A stretch of 64,000 nt of DNA from JAVVHH01 sp964657565 (GCA_964657565.1 CAZZVQ010000006.1:1-64000), one strand, 5' to 3'. Counted from the first letter of the stretch, positions 44,369 through 54,740 are shown. Notes: generated by a model not told the origin, from the sequence alone. Numbers and translations are program-made.

Positions 44369-45751
44369 ATGGCCATGGCCAGCATCGATGACATCATTGC
44401 ACGTTTGGGCGGTTCCGAGGCTGCGGCGCGGCTGACGGGAGTAGGGCTCGAGGCAATCCGTAAATGGCGACAGGCCCGCGCGGTTCCAAGCAAACATTGG
44501 CCGGCGGTGGTCGCCGCCACCGGGCTGACGTTGGCGGATCTGTCGAGCGAGGCGGGGCCGGAGGAGATCGTGGCCGAGGACGGCGTGCCCGAAGGCGCGA
44601 CCGCCGTGCTCGTGCTGGCCGATGGCGGCGTGTTCTGGGGGGCCGGCTTCGGCGCCCACACGCAAAGTTCGTCTGCTCCGAAGACAGGCGGCCGGGTCGG
44701 GGAACTGTGCTTCAACACGGGGATGACCGGGTATCAGGAGACGCTGACCGACCCGTCCTACGCCGGGCAGCTGATCACCTTCACTTTCCCGCATATCGGC
44801 AATGTCGGCACCAATATCGAGGACGCCGAGGCGACCAACGTGGCCGCGCTGGGCCTGATCGTGAAGCAAGACATCACGGACCCTTCGAATTGGCGGTCGA
44901 CGGCGACGCTGGATGCCTGGCTCAAGGCGCGCGGCGTGCCGGGTCTGGCGGGGGTGGACACGCGGGCGCTGACGCTGCGGATCCGCGACGGCGGGCCGCC
45001 CACGGCGGTGCTGTGCTACCCCGCGGACGGCAAGTTCGATCTGGCGGCGCTGCGGGCGCAGGCGGCGTCGTGGCCCGGGCTGGAGGGCATGGACCTCGCC
45101 AAGCAGGTGAGCTGCACCCAAAGTTACAGCTGGACCGAGGGCACCTGGGCCTGGCCGGACCGCCATGTCGCGCTGGATCCGACGCACCATGTCGTCGCGG
45201 TGGATTACGGGGCCAAGCGCAACATCCTGCGCTGCCTGGCCGCCGCCGGCTGCAAGGTGACCGTGGTGCCGGCCGATGCGACCGCGGCCGACATCCTGCG
45301 GCACGCGCCGGACGGCGTGTTCCTCTCCAACGGACCCGGCGACCCGGCGGCGACAGGGGCCTACGCGGTGCCCGCGATCCAGGGCGTGCTCGACAAGGGC
45401 GTGCCGGTGTTCGGCATCTGCCTCGGGCACCAATTGCTGGCGCTGGCGCTGGGCGCGAAGACCTACAAGCTCGACCAGGGCCACCGCGGCGCCAACCAGC
45501 CGGTCAAGGACCTGGCAACCGGTAAGGTGGAGATCACCGCGCAAAATCATGGCTTTGCCGTCAACGACAAGAGCCTGCCGGAGGGAGTTCGGATTACGCA
45601 TACGAGCCTGTTCGACGGCAGCAACGAGGGCATCGCGTGCGACGCGAAGCGGGCGTTCAGCGTGCAATACCATCCGGAGGCGAGCCCAGGGCCGACGGAC
45701 AGCCATCATCTGTTCAAGCGATTTGTGGGAATGATGTCAGAGCATAGTTAG
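44369..45751 (+). CDS. carA: Carbamoyl-phosphate synthase small subunit with N-terminal HTH-like extension
   Basis: A 460-residue CarA, the glutamine amidotransferase subunit that feeds ammonia to carbamoyl phosphate synthesis for pyrimidines and arginine. The CarA fold begins near residue 76 (GATAVLVLADGGVFWG), with FNTGMTGYQETLTDPSYAGQ and PHIGNVGTN. The class I glutaminase has its catalytic cysteine C351 in GICLGHQ, and the His/Glu pair lies in VQYHPEASPGPTDSHHLF. Residues 1-~60 form a helical HTH-like domain (DDIIARLGGSEAAARLTGVGLEAIRKWRQARAVPSKHWPAVVAATGLTL) not found in E. coli CarA. It is known as an accessory domain of some alphaproteobacterial CarA proteins. carB is not in the window. 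ATGs at 44369 and 44375 are both possible starts. Confidence 0.95.
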   Translation: MAMASIDDIIARLGGSEAAARLTGVGLEAIRKWRQARAVPSKHWPAVVAATGLTLADLSSEAGPEEIVAEDGVPEGATAVLVLADGGVFWGAGFGAHTQSSSAPKTGGRVGELCFNTGMTGYQETLTDPSYAGQLITFTFPHIGNVGTNIEDAEATNVAALGLIVKQDITDPSNWRSTATLDAWLKARGVPGLAGVDTRALTLRIRDGGPPTAVLCYPADGKFDLAALRAQAASWPGLEGMDLAKQVSCTQSYSWTEGTWAWPDRHVALDPTHHVVAVDYGAKRNILRCLAAAGCKVTVVPADATAADILRHAPDGVFLSNGPGDPAATGAYAVPAIQGVLDKGVPVFGICLGHQLLALALGAKTYKLDQGHRGANQPVKDLATGKVEITAQNHGFAVNDKSLPEGVRITHTSLFDGSNEGIACDAKRAFSVQYHPEASPGPTDSHHLFKRFVGMMSEHS

Positions 45752-45797
45752 GCCAAGCTCACTCACTCATGGTCTACGCTGGTCCGCTATGGTGGCC

Positions 45798-45875
45798 TTA
45801 CCGTCGCTGGCGCCCGAGCGGTGTGAGCAGCGCGTCGAGCCCGTCGCCGTAGCTGCCGCCGACGATGGCGAACAT
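45798..45875 (-). other. Possible 25-codon remnant or tiny ORF downstream of gatB
   Basis: In the 144-base gap between carA and gatB, the minus strand has a short frame, MFAIVGGSYGDGLDALLTPL and then GRQRR before TAA. It looks protein-like but has no recognisable family and no ribosome binding site. It could be a remnant of a lost gene after gatB or chance. Nothing else stands out in this gap. Confidence 0.2.
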
Positions 45876-45895
45876 GCCCGGCCCACAACATCGCT

Positions 45896-47347
45896 CTACC
45901 CCAGTTTCGCCTTCAGGACGTCGTTGACGAGCGCCGGGTTGCCTTTGCCGGCCATGGCCTTCATGACCTGGCCGACGAAGAAGCCGAACAGCTTCTCTTT
46001 CCCGCCCTTGTAGTCGGCCACCTTGTCCGGATTGGCGTCCAGCACGGCCTGCACCGCGGCATCGATGGCGCCGGTGTCGGTGACCTGCCGCAGCCCCTTC
46101 GCCTCGACGATGGCCCCCGGCGCCGCGCCGGTTTCGACCATCGCTTCGAACACCTCCTTGGCGATGCGGCCGTTGATCGTCCTGTCGGTCAGCAGGTCCA
46201 CGAGCTCGCCCAGGGCGGCGGCGGAGACGGGGCTCGTCTCGATCGTCTTGCCGGTGCGGTTCAGGGCGGCGAAGAAGTCGCCCATCATCCAGTTTGCCGC
46301 CAGCTTGGCGTCGCGGCCTTTGGCGACCGTCTCATAAAAGGCGGCCGTCTCCTTCTCGGCGACCAGCACGCCGGCGTCATAGACCGGTAGCCCATACTCG
46401 GCGACGAAGCGCGCGCGCTTGGCGTCCGGCAGCTCCGGCAAGCCGCGCTTGAGTTCCTCGACCCAGTTCTCGTCCAGCACCAGCGGCAGCAGGTCCGGGT
46501 CGGGGAAGTAGCGGTAGTCGTGCGCATCCTCCTTGGACCGCATGGACCGGGTCTCGCCGCGGGACGGGTCGAACAGCCGGGTCTCCTGCTTGACCTCGCC
46601 GCCGGCCTCCCAGATCTCGACCTGGCGCTTGGCCTCGGCCTCGATCGCCTGCATCACGAAGCGGACCGAGTTGACGTTCTTGATCTCGCAGCGGGTGCGG
46701 AACGGCTCGCCGTGCTGGCGGACCGACACGTTGACGTCGGCGCGCATGGAGCCTTCTTCCATGTTGCCGTCGCAGGTGCCGAGGTAGCGCAGGATGGTAC
46801 GCATCTTGCGCAGATAGGCGCCGGCCTCCTCCGGGCTGCGCATGTCGGGCTCGCTGACGATCTCCATCAGCGCGACGCCGGAGCGGTTGAGGTCGATGTA
46901 GCTCTTGGTCGCGTGCTGGTCGTGCAGCGACTTGCCGGCATCCTGTTCTAGGTGCAGCCGGGTCACGCCGATGCGCTTGCTGGAGCCGTCGGCGAGTTCG
47001 ACGTCGACCACGCCGGCGCCGACGATCGGGTGTTCGAACTGGCTGATCTGATAGCCGGCGGGGAGGTCGGCGTAGAAGTAGTTCTTGCGGTCGAACCGGC
47101 TGACCAGGTTGATCTGCGCCTCCAGCCCCAGCCCGGTGCGCACGGCTTGGGCCACGCATTCGCGGTTCGGCACCGGCAGCATGCCGGGGAACGCGGCGTC
47201 GACGAAGCTCACCTGCGTGTTCGGCTCGGCGCCGAATTCGGTCGCCGCGCCGCTGAACAGCTTGGACTTGCTGATGACCTGGGCATGGACCTCGAGGCCG
47301 ACGACGATCTCCCAGGGGCCGGTCGAGCCCTCGATGACGTAACTCAT
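45896..47347 (-). CDS. gatB: Aspartyl/glutamyl-tRNA amidotransferase subunit B
   Basis: A 483-residue GatB. It activates Glu or Asp on mischarged tRNA(Gln) or tRNA(Asn) with ATP and transfers ammonia delivered from GatA. The N-terminal VGLEVHAQVISKSKLFSGA, the cradle motif DLNRSGVALMEIVSEPDM and SVRQHGEPFRTRCEIKNVNS are diagnostic, and the tail domain ends NPALVNDVLKAKLG. The start at 47345-47347 overlaps the gatA stop as ATGA; the open frame before it is arginine-rich shadow of gatA. Order gatC-gatA-gatB with overlaps at each junction gives one operon. Presence of GatCAB implies the indirect amidation route. Confidence 0.97.
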   Translation of the reverse strand: MSYVIEGSTGPWEIVVGLEVHAQVISKSKLFSGAATEFGAEPNTQVSFVDAAFPGMLPVPNRECVAQAVRTGLGLEAQINLVSRFDRKNYFYADLPAGYQISQFEHPIVGAGVVDVELADGSSKRIGVTRLHLEQDAGKSLHDQHATKSYIDLNRSGVALMEIVSEPDMRSPEEAGAYLRKMRTILRYLGTCDGNMEEGSMRADVNVSVRQHGEPFRTRCEIKNVNSVRFVMQAIEAEAKRQVEIWEAGGEVKQETRLFDPSRGETRSMRSKEDAHDYRYFPDPDLLPLVLDENWVEELKRGLPELPDAKRARFVAEYGLPVYDAGVLVAEKETAAFYETVAKGRDAKLAANWMMGDFFAALNRTGKTIETSPVSAAALGELVDLLTDRTINGRIAKEVFEAMVETGAAPGAIVEAKGLRQVTDTGAIDAAVQAVLDANPDKVADYKGGKEKLFGFFVGQVMKAMAGKGNPALVNDVLKAKLG

Positions 47348-48825
47348 GCGGCAGCTCCAGCGCGGATGGTGGGCAGGGCGTCGAACCCCGCGGCGCGCTC
47401 GATCGCGGCGGCCACCGCGAACCCGGTCGCCTCGTCGAACGGCCGCGACAGCACCTGCAGCCCCAGCGGCAAGCCCTCGGCGCTCAGCCCGGCCGGCACC
47501 GAGATGCCGGGAACGCCCGCCATGTTGGCCGGCACGGTGAACACGTCGTTCAGATACATTTTGATGGGATCGTCCATGTTCTCGCCCTGCGCGAAGGCGG
47601 CCGAGGGCGCGGTCGGCGTCAGCAGCGCGTCGACGGTTCGGAAGGCGTCGGTGAAGTCCTTCAGGATCAACGCCCGCAGCTTTTGCGCCCGGAGGTAGTA
47701 GGCATCGTAGTAGCCGGCGGAGAGCACGTAGGTGCCGATCATGATGCGCCGCTGCACCTCCGGGCCGAAGCCCTGGGCGCGGGTGCGCTCGTAGAGATCG
47801 TCGAGGTCCACGCCGTCCTGCCGCCGGCCGAACCGGATGCCGTCGTAGCGCGCCAGGTTCGACGACGCCTCGGCGGGCGCGACGATATAATAGGAGGCCA
47901 GTCCATATTTCGTGTGCGGCAGCGAGACGTCGACCGTCTCGGCGCCGGCCTCGCGCAGCCAGGCCAGTCCATGCTGCCACAGCGCGTCGATCTCGGGCGG
48001 CATGTCGTCGGAGCGGTATTCGCGCGGCACCCCGATCTTCAGCCCGCGCACCCCCTGGCGGCAGGCGGCGGCGAAGTCCGGCACGGCCCTGTCGGCGGAC
48101 GTGCTGTCCTTGGGGTCGAACCCGGCCATGCTGCCCAGCAAGATGGCCGCATCCTCGACGGTGCGGGCGAACGGGCCGGGATGGTCCAGCGAGGAGGCGA
48201 ACGCCACCACGCCCCAGCGCGAGCAGCGGCCATAGGTCGGCTTGGCGCCGACGATGCCGGTGAACGAGGCGGGCTGGCGGATCGAGCCGCCGGTATCGGT
48301 GCCGGTGGCGCCCAGGCACAGCCGGGCCGACACCGCCGCCGCCGAGCCGCCGGAGGAGCCGCCGGGCACCAACCTGCGATTGTCGCTCGTCGTCCAGGGG
48401 CTCGTCACCGGGCCGAAGGCCGAGGTCATGTTCGAGGAGCCCATCGCGAACTCGTCCAGATTGGTCTTGCCCACGAACACCGCGCCGTCGCGGCGCAGGT
48501 TGGCGGTGACCGTGCTCTCATAGGGCGGCACGAACGGCTCGAGGATCTTGCTGCCGGCGGTGGTACGGACGCCCGCGGTGCAGAACAGGTCCTTGATCGC
48601 CAGCGGCAGGCCCAGCAGCGCGCCGTCGGCGCCGCCGTGGCGCGCCTTGTCGGCCACGGCCGCCTCCTCGCGCGCCTGCTCGGCGGTGACGGTGATGAAC
48701 GCGTTCAGCCGTGGGTTCAGCGCCTCGATCGCGTCGAGGTGCGCGTCCACCAGTTCGACACTGGTGAAATCGCCGCGGCGGAGCCCGTCGCGGGCCGCGC
48801 TGAGGGGAAGATCGGTGAGGCTCAT
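47344..48825 (-). CDS. gatA: Aspartyl/glutamyl-tRNA amidotransferase subunit A
   Basis: A 493-residue amidase that hydrolyses glutamine to ammonia for GatB. It has the amidase-signature Ser-cisSer-Lys triad: the lysine is in PLAIKDLFCTAG, the cis-serine in VPGGSSGGSAAAV, and the nucleophilic serine in TDTGGSIRQPASFTG. The usual C-terminal PSAAFAQGENMDDPIKMYLNDVFTVPANMAGVPGISVP is present. The start at 48823-48825 overlaps the gatC stop by four bases. An upstream open frame of arginine/serine-rich shadow sequence is not counted. Confidence 0.97.
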   Translation of the reverse strand: MSLTDLPLSAARDGLRRGDFTSVELVDAHLDAIEALNPRLNAFITVTAEQAREEAAVADKARHGGADGALLGLPLAIKDLFCTAGVRTTAGSKILEPFVPPYESTVTANLRRDGAVFVGKTNLDEFAMGSSNMTSAFGPVTSPWTTSDNRRLVPGGSSGGSAAAVSARLCLGATGTDTGGSIRQPASFTGIVGAKPTYGRCSRWGVVAFASSLDHPGPFARTVEDAAILLGSMAGFDPKDSTSADRAVPDFAAACRQGVRGLKIGVPREYRSDDMPPEIDALWQHGLAWLREAGAETVDVSLPHTKYGLASYYIVAPAEASSNLARYDGIRFGRRQDGVDLDDLYERTRAQGFGPEVQRRIMIGTYVLSAGYYDAYYLRAQKLRALILKDFTDAFRTVDALLTPTAPSAAFAQGENMDDPIKMYLNDVFTVPANMAGVPGISVPAGLSAEGLPLGLQVLSRPFDEATGFAVAAAIERAAGFDALPTIRAGAAA

Positions 48826-49109
48826 TCGACCACCTTCGGCACGGCGTAGAACGGCCCGGCCCGGTCCGGCGCGTTGGACAGCACCGCCTCCTGCAGGTTG
48901 CCGTCGGTGATCGCGTCGGGGCGGAGCCGCATCGCCAGCGTGGCCGCACCCGTCAGCGGCTCGATGCCGGTGACGTCCACCTCGTTGAGCTGCTCGATCC
49001 AGCCGAGGATGCCGTTCAGCTCGGCCTGCACGCGCGGCACATCGACCTCCTCGAGATGCAGGCGGGCGAGTTTGGCGATGCGGCGAACCGTCGCGGGATC
49101 GAGCGACAT
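48822..49109 (-). CDS. gatC: Aspartyl/glutamyl-tRNA amidotransferase subunit C
   Basis: A 95-residue GatC, the small clamp subunit that stabilises GatA on GatB. The typical pattern is present: DPATVRRIAKLARLHLEEVDVPRVQAELNGILGWIEQLNEVDVTGIEPL at the N-terminus and DGNLQEAVLSNAPDRAGPFYAVPKVVE at the C-terminus. The start has GGAGGAACC-type sequence shortly upstream on its strand. It is the first gene of gatCAB and is divergent from ruvX across 47 bases. Confidence 0.95.
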   Translation of the reverse strand: MSLDPATVRRIAKLARLHLEEVDVPRVQAELNGILGWIEQLNEVDVTGIEPLTGAATLAMRLRPDAITDGNLQEAVLSNAPDRAGPFYAVPKVVE

Positions 49110-49156
49110 GGAGGAACCTTTGGTGATGAGGCGAAGCCTGTGTGATACCGGCCGCC

Positions 49157-49621
49157 ATGGCGTTGTTCAACATGGCAGACCTCCGGGCGCAATTGGGCCG
49201 CGGCCAGCGCCTGATCGGGATCGACCCGGGCAGCAAGACGATCGGCCTCGCGCTGTCCGATGTCGGGCTGATGATCGCCACTCCATACGGGGCGCTCAAG
49301 CGCGGCAAACTGACCGCGGTCGCGCTCGAGATCGCGGCGATCGCCCGCAAGCAGGGTGCCGGCGGGCTCGTGGTCGGCTGGCCGCTCTCGATGGACGGGA
49401 CGATCGGCCCGGCGGCGCAGGCGGCGCGCGACTGGGCGCTCGATCTGTCGAACGCAGCCGGGCTGCCGGCGGCGCTGTGGGACGAGCGGCTGTCCTCCTC
49501 GGCGGTGAACCGGTTCCTCATCGACGAGTTGGACCTCAGCCGGGCCAAGCGGGCCAAGATCGTCGACGGCATGGCAGCCGCCTATACGTTGCAGGCGGCG
49601 CTCGATTTGAAGGCAAGCTGA
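49157..49621 (+). CDS. ruvX: RuvX/YqgF family ribonuclease H-fold protein
   Basis: A 154-residue YqgF-family protein, a putative Holliday-junction resolvase that also acts in 16S rRNA 5' processing. The RNase H fold has the conserved aspartate in LIGIDPGSKTIGLALSD, then GLVVGWPLSMDGTIGPAA, the glutamate in LWDERLSS, and the C-terminal aspartate in IVDGMAAAYTLQ. I start at the ATG at 49157; a GTG five codons upstream gives a longer version. The stop overlaps the next start as TGATG. Its position beside gatCAB is common in alphaproteobacteria. Confidence 0.95.
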   Translation: MALFNMADLRAQLGRGQRLIGIDPGSKTIGLALSDVGLMIATPYGALKRGKLTAVALEIAAIARKQGAGGLVVGWPLSMDGTIGPAAQAARDWALDLSNAAGLPAALWDERLSSSAVNRFLIDELDLSRAKRAKIVDGMAAAYTLQAALDLKAS

Positions 49622-50526
49622 TGAGTGGACTCCTCGCACTTCTGGATGATGTCGCGGCCCTGGCCAAGGTCGCGGCCGCCTCGCTCGACGACGTGGCGGC
49701 GCAAGCCGTCAAGGCGGGCACCAAGGCGGCCGGCGTGGTGATCGACGACGCGGCGGTCACCCCCGCCTACGTCACCGGCTTCGCGGCGGAGCGGGAGCTG
49801 TCGATCGTCGGGCGGATCGCGCTGGGGTCGTTGAAGAACAAGCTCGTCTTCCTGCTCCCGGCCGCGCTGCTGCTCGGCGCCTTCGCACCATGGGCGATCA
49901 TGCCGCTGCTGATGCTCGGGGGCGCCTACCTCAGCTACGAGGCCGCCGAGAAGATCCTGCACGCCCTGCGGCCGTCCGGTTCGCATGGCGCGGAGCCGCG
50001 GGTGAGCGAGGACGCCCGGGTCAGCGGGGCGATCAAGACCGACTTCATCCTCTCGTCCGAGATCATGGCGATCACGCTGGAAAGCGTCGCGGGCTCGCCC
50101 TCCTGGATCCAAGCGGTCGTGCTCGGCGGCGTCGGCGCGCTGCTGACGGTGCTCGTCTATGGCGCGGTCGCGCTGATCGTCAAAGCCGACGATATCGGCC
50201 TGGTGCTGGCGGGCTACCGGAACGGGGCGGTGCGGACGCTCGGGCGGGCGCTGGTGGTGGGGGTGCCGGTGGTGATGCGGACCCTCTCCGTCGTCGGCAC
50301 CGCGGCGATGGCCTGGGTCGGCGGCGGCATCGTCCTGCACGGCGTGGAACGGCTGGGCTGGCCGGCCCCGGCCGAGCTGCTCCACCATGTGGCGGCCGCC
50401 ACCGGGCCGGGCGAGTGGTTCGTCACCGCCGGCGTCTCGGGCGTGCTGGGCCTGGGGATCGGCGCAGTGCTGATTCCGGTCGGTTGGGCCGTGGCCCGGA
50501 TGCGGCAGCCGGCGGCCCGCCCTTAA
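49621..50526 (+). CDS. DUF808 family inner-membrane protein
   Basis: A 301-residue membrane protein of the DUF808 (YedI-like) family. The N-terminal cytoplasmic SGLLALLDDVAALAKVAAASLDDVAAQAVKAG and DDAAVTPAYVTGF are hallmark sequences, followed by KLVFLLPAALLLGAFAPWAIMPLLMLGGAYLSYEAAEKI, then KTDFILSSEIMAITL and four more hydrophobic helices. No reaction or substrate is known for the family. The ATG overlaps the ruvX stop (TGATG), so the two are co-translated. The C-terminus is short and basic. Confidence 0.92.
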   Translation: MSGLLALLDDVAALAKVAAASLDDVAAQAVKAGTKAAGVVIDDAAVTPAYVTGFAAERELSIVGRIALGSLKNKLVFLLPAALLLGAFAPWAIMPLLMLGGAYLSYEAAEKILHALRPSGSHGAEPRVSEDARVSGAIKTDFILSSEIMAITLESVAGSPSWIQAVVLGGVGALLTVLVYGAVALIVKADDIGLVLAGYRNGAVRTLGRALVVGVPVVMRTLSVVGTAAMAWVGGGIVLHGVERLGWPAPAELLHHVAAATGPGEWFVTAGVSGVLGLGIGAVLIPVGWAVARMRQPAARP

Positions 50527-50634
50527 GTTTTCATTATGGCCGTGCTACGCGATCGGGCTAGATGGCCGCATCGTCGCGCGCCCAACGACAAATAAGTCCG
50601 GCCCATGCAGGCCGGAACACGAGGAGACGTCAGG

Positions 50635-52026
50635 ATGCCCACGCAACCCTTGCCGCGAGCGGTCAGCGCACCGGAGCCCGGTCTGGACGTCACGCAGCCG
50701 GCCGCGCGCGCCGACACATGGCCGCAGAATTGGTGGCGGATCGTCGACATCCGGATCGGCATCATTCCCCTGCCGATCTACCTCGCGCTGCTGCTGCTGA
50801 TTGCCGGCTTCGTGCTGACCGGCAAGGTGCCGTCCGACATCCTGATGAGCATCGTGTTGCTCGCCGTCGGCGGCTTCACCTGCGCCGAACTCGGCAAGCG
50901 GCTGCCGATCCTGCGCAATATCGGTGCGGCGGCGATCCTGGCGACGTTCATCCCCTCGGCGCTGGCCTATTACCACTGGCTGCCGGCACCGATCCTGGCC
51001 TCGGTGGTGGATTTCACCAAGGCCAGCAACTTCTTGTATCTGTTCATCGCCGCCATCATCGTCGGCAGCATCCTGGGGATGGATCGCCAGGTGCTGATCG
51101 CCGGGTTCGTCAAGATATTCATTCCGCTGGCGGCCGGCACCGTGATGGCCGGGATCGTGGGCACGACCGTCGGCACGCTGCTGGGCTTGGGCACCTGGCA
51201 CACCTTCTTCTTCGTCGTCGTGCCGATCATGGCGGGCGGGGTCGGCGAGGGGGCCATCCCGCTCTCGATCGGCTACTCGACCATCCTGAACCAGCCACAG
51301 GGCGACCTGTTTGCCCAGGTGCTGCCGCCGGTGATGCTGGGCAGCTTGACCGCGATCATTCTCGCCGGCACGCTGAACTACGTCGGCAAGCGCTTCCCCA
51401 GCCTCACCGGCGAGGGACGGCTGCAGCCGTCCGAGCGCGGCGACATCGAGCATATCGGCCTCAATCCGGAGAACCCCGAGGCCAAGGGTCTCGTCGTCGA
51501 TACCCAGACGGTCGCCGCCGCGATGGTGACGGCGGTGTCGCTCTACCTGATCGGCGTTCTCGGCCAGCGGCTGTTCGAGTTCCCCGCCCCGGTGACGATG
51601 CTGGCGCTGGCGGTGGTGCTCAAGCTGGGGCGCCTCGTGTCGCCGAGCCTGGAGGCGGGTGCGCACCGGGTCTACAAATTCTTCCAGGTGGCGGTGACCT
51701 ACCCCTTGCTGTTCGCGATCGGCATCGCGCTGACGCCGTGGGACAAGCTGATGGCGGCGTTCCACCCGGCCAACATCATCACCATCGTTTCCACCGTGGT
51801 GACGCTGATGGCCACCGGCTTCGTCGTGGGCCGTTGGCTGAAGATGTATCCGATCGAGACGGCCATCGTGAATGCCTGCCATAGCGGGCAGGGCGGCACC
51901 GGCGACGTGGCGATCCTGACCGCGGCGAACCGGATGCAATTGATGCCGTTCGCGCAGATCGCGACACGGATCGGCGGGGCGATCGTTGTCACGATCACCC
52001 TGATTACGCTACCGCGCTTCCTGTAA
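50635..52026 (+). CDS. 2-hydroxycarboxylate (citrate/malate) transporter
   Basis: A 463-residue secondary carrier of the 2HCT family (CitS, CimH, MaeN), which moves citrate or malate with sodium ions or protons. Two inverted halves each have a re-entrant loop with GG motifs: MAGGVGEGAIPLSIGYS in the first and NACHSGQGGTGDVAILTAANRMQLMPFAQIATRIGGA in the second, which holds the conserved arginine in AANRM. About eleven helices are visible. The ATG at 50635 has GAGGAG eight bases upstream; an ATG 10 codons earlier lacks this. It is followed by an isocitrate-dehydrogenase-like gene 19 bases downstream, fitting citrate use. Confidence 0.93.
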   Translation: MPTQPLPRAVSAPEPGLDVTQPAARADTWPQNWWRIVDIRIGIIPLPIYLALLLLIAGFVLTGKVPSDILMSIVLLAVGGFTCAELGKRLPILRNIGAAAILATFIPSALAYYHWLPAPILASVVDFTKASNFLYLFIAAIIVGSILGMDRQVLIAGFVKIFIPLAAGTVMAGIVGTTVGTLLGLGTWHTFFFVVVPIMAGGVGEGAIPLSIGYSTILNQPQGDLFAQVLPPVMLGSLTAIILAGTLNYVGKRFPSLTGEGRLQPSERGDIEHIGLNPENPEAKGLVVDTQTVAAAMVTAVSLYLIGVLGQRLFEFPAPVTMLALAVVLKLGRLVSPSLEAGAHRVYKFFQVAVTYPLLFAIGIALTPWDKLMAAFHPANIITIVSTVVTLMATGFVVGRWLKMYPIETAIVNACHSGQGGTGDVAILTAANRMQLMPFAQIATRIGGAIVVTITLITLPRFL

Positions 52027-52045
52027 CCGCAGTACGGAGAACAAG

Positions 52046-53068
<1,023 letters not shown>

Positions 53069-53075
53069 CCGTACG

Positions 53076-54740
53076 ATGCCAAAAGGATCCGATCTTCTCG
53101 TCCGCGCGCTCGAGAATGAAGGTGTCGACCGTATCTTCGGGGTGCCCGGCGAGGAAAATCTCGACGTCGTCGAGAGCCTGCGCACCTCGTCGATCAAGCT
53201 GATCATCACCCGGCACGAACAAGCCGCCGCCTTCATGGCCGCCACCCATGGCCGCCTCACCGGGCGACCCGGCGTCTGCATCGCAACCCTCGGCCCGGGC
53301 GCGCTGAACTTCACCACCGGCGCCGCCTACGCCTTCCTCGGCGCGATGCCGATGATCATGATCACCGGCCAGAAAGGCATCATGAGCAGCCGCCAAGCGC
53401 GGTTCCAGATCGTCGACGTGGTCAGCGCGTTCAAGCCGCTGACCAAGCTGTCGCGCCAGATCGTCGGCTCCGCCACCATCCCCACCCTCGTGCGCGACGC
53501 CTTCCGCGTCGCCATGGAGGAGCGGCCCGGCCCGGTGCTGCTCGAATTGCCGGAAGACGTCGCCGGCGAGGAGTGCGACGACCTGCAGCCGATCCCGGTG
53601 CATCCGATCGAGATCCCGGTCGGCCACCGCGCGGCGCTGGACCGTGCCGCCGACATGATCCTCGGGGCCAAGCGCCCGCTGATCATGCTGGGCGCCGCCT
53701 GCTCGCGTCCGCGCGGCACGACGGGCATCAACGCCTTCGTCCGCCGCACGCAGATCCCGTTCTTCACCACGCAGATGGGCAAGGGCACCGCGGCCGGCGG
53801 CAGCAACCTGTACATGGGCACCACCGCGCTCAGCGAGCGCGACTACGTGCACGAGGCGGTCGATCAGGCCGACGTCATCATCGCCGTCGGGCACGACACG
53901 ATCGAGAAGCCCCCCTTCATCATGGGCCCGACCGGCCCGAAGGTGATCCATGTGAGCTACACGCCCGCCAACGTCGACCAGGTCTACTTCCCGCACGCCG
54001 AGATCGTCGGCGATGTCGGCCCGAGCCTCGAATTGCTGGCCGACCGCGTCGAAGGAAAGCTGCACGATGCCGGCGCGCTGCTATCGCTGCGGGAGAGCAT
54101 CCTGGCGCGCATCGCCGACCGCGCGACCGAGGACCGCTGGCCGCCGACGCCGCAGCGGATCGTGCACGACGTGCGCCAGGTGATGCCGGCGGACGGCATC
54201 GTGGCGCTGGACAACGGCATGTACAAGATCTGGTTCGCGCGGAACTACCGCACCTACGTCGCCAACACGCTGCTGCTGGACAACGCGCTGGCGACGATGG
54301 GGGCCGGGCTGCCGTCGGCGATGATGGCGGCGATGCTGTATCCCGAGCGCCGGGTCATGGCGGTGTGCGGCGATGGCGGGTTCATGATGAACAGCCAGGA
54401 GCTCGAGACGGCGGTTCGGCTCAAGCTGAACCTGGTCGTGCTGATCCTCGATGACGGTGCCTATGGCATGATCCGCTGGAAGCAGGCGGTCGACAGCTTC
54501 CCCGATTACGGCCTGACCTTCGGCAACCCGGATTTCGTGCGCTACGCCGAGAGCTACGGCGCCAAGGGCACCCGGGTGGCCAGCACGGACGGGCTGATCC
54601 CGGCGATCGAAGGCGCGTTCAAGGGCGGCGGCGTGCATCTCGTCGCCGTGCCGATCGACTACACGGAGAACACGCGGGTGCTGGTCGACGAGTTGCGGTC
54701 ACGCGTGATGCAGCAGCCGAAGGAGGTGGTGCTGGCATGA
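53076..54740 (+). CDS. Thiamine-diphosphate enzyme, acetolactate synthase large-subunit-like
   Basis: A 554-residue ThDP-dependent enzyme. The proton-relay glutamate is E48 (TRHEQAAAFMA), GVPGEENLDVVESL opens the Pyr domain, and the ThDP/Mg motif is G432-D433-G434 (CGDGGFMMNSQELETAVRLKLNLVVLILDD). No regulatory small subunit gene follows, as would be usual for biosynthetic acetolactate synthase, so a catabolic AlsS-like synthase or a 2-ketoacid decarboxylase is also possible. The ATG at 53076 has AAAGGA upstream; the earlier frame overlaps the dehydrogenase gene. The stop overlaps the alcohol dehydrogenase start (ATGA), so the product probably feeds that enzyme. Confidence 0.9.
   Translation: MPKGSDLLVRALENEGVDRIFGVPGEENLDVVESLRTSSIKLIITRHEQAAAFMAATHGRLTGRPGVCIATLGPGALNFTTGAAYAFLGAMPMIMITGQKGIMSSRQARFQIVDVVSAFKPLTKLSRQIVGSATIPTLVRDAFRVAMEERPGPVLLELPEDVAGEECDDLQPIPVHPIEIPVGHRAALDRAADMILGAKRPLIMLGAACSRPRGTTGINAFVRRTQIPFFTTQMGKGTAAGGSNLYMGTTALSERDYVHEAVDQADVIIAVGHDTIEKPPFIMGPTGPKVIHVSYTPANVDQVYFPHAEIVGDVGPSLELLADRVEGKLHDAGALLSLRESILARIADRATEDRWPPTPQRIVHDVRQVMPADGIVALDNGMYKIWFARNYRTYVANTLLLDNALATMGAGLPSAMMAAMLYPERRVMAVCGDGGFMMNSQELETAVRLKLNLVVLILDDGAYGMIRWKQAVDSFPDYGLTFGNPDFVRYAESYGAKGTRVASTDGLIPAIEGAFKGGGVHLVAVPIDYTENTRVLVDELRSRVMQQPKEVVLA

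Noticed and set aside
45752..45895. Start of carB after carA
   Set aside because: The gap is followed by gatB on the opposite strand, and no CarB sequence is present in the window.
49142..50526. A single fused protein from ruvX through the DUF808 gene
   Set aside because: The two reading frames differ; a TGATG stop-start overlap at 49619-49623 shows two coupled genes.
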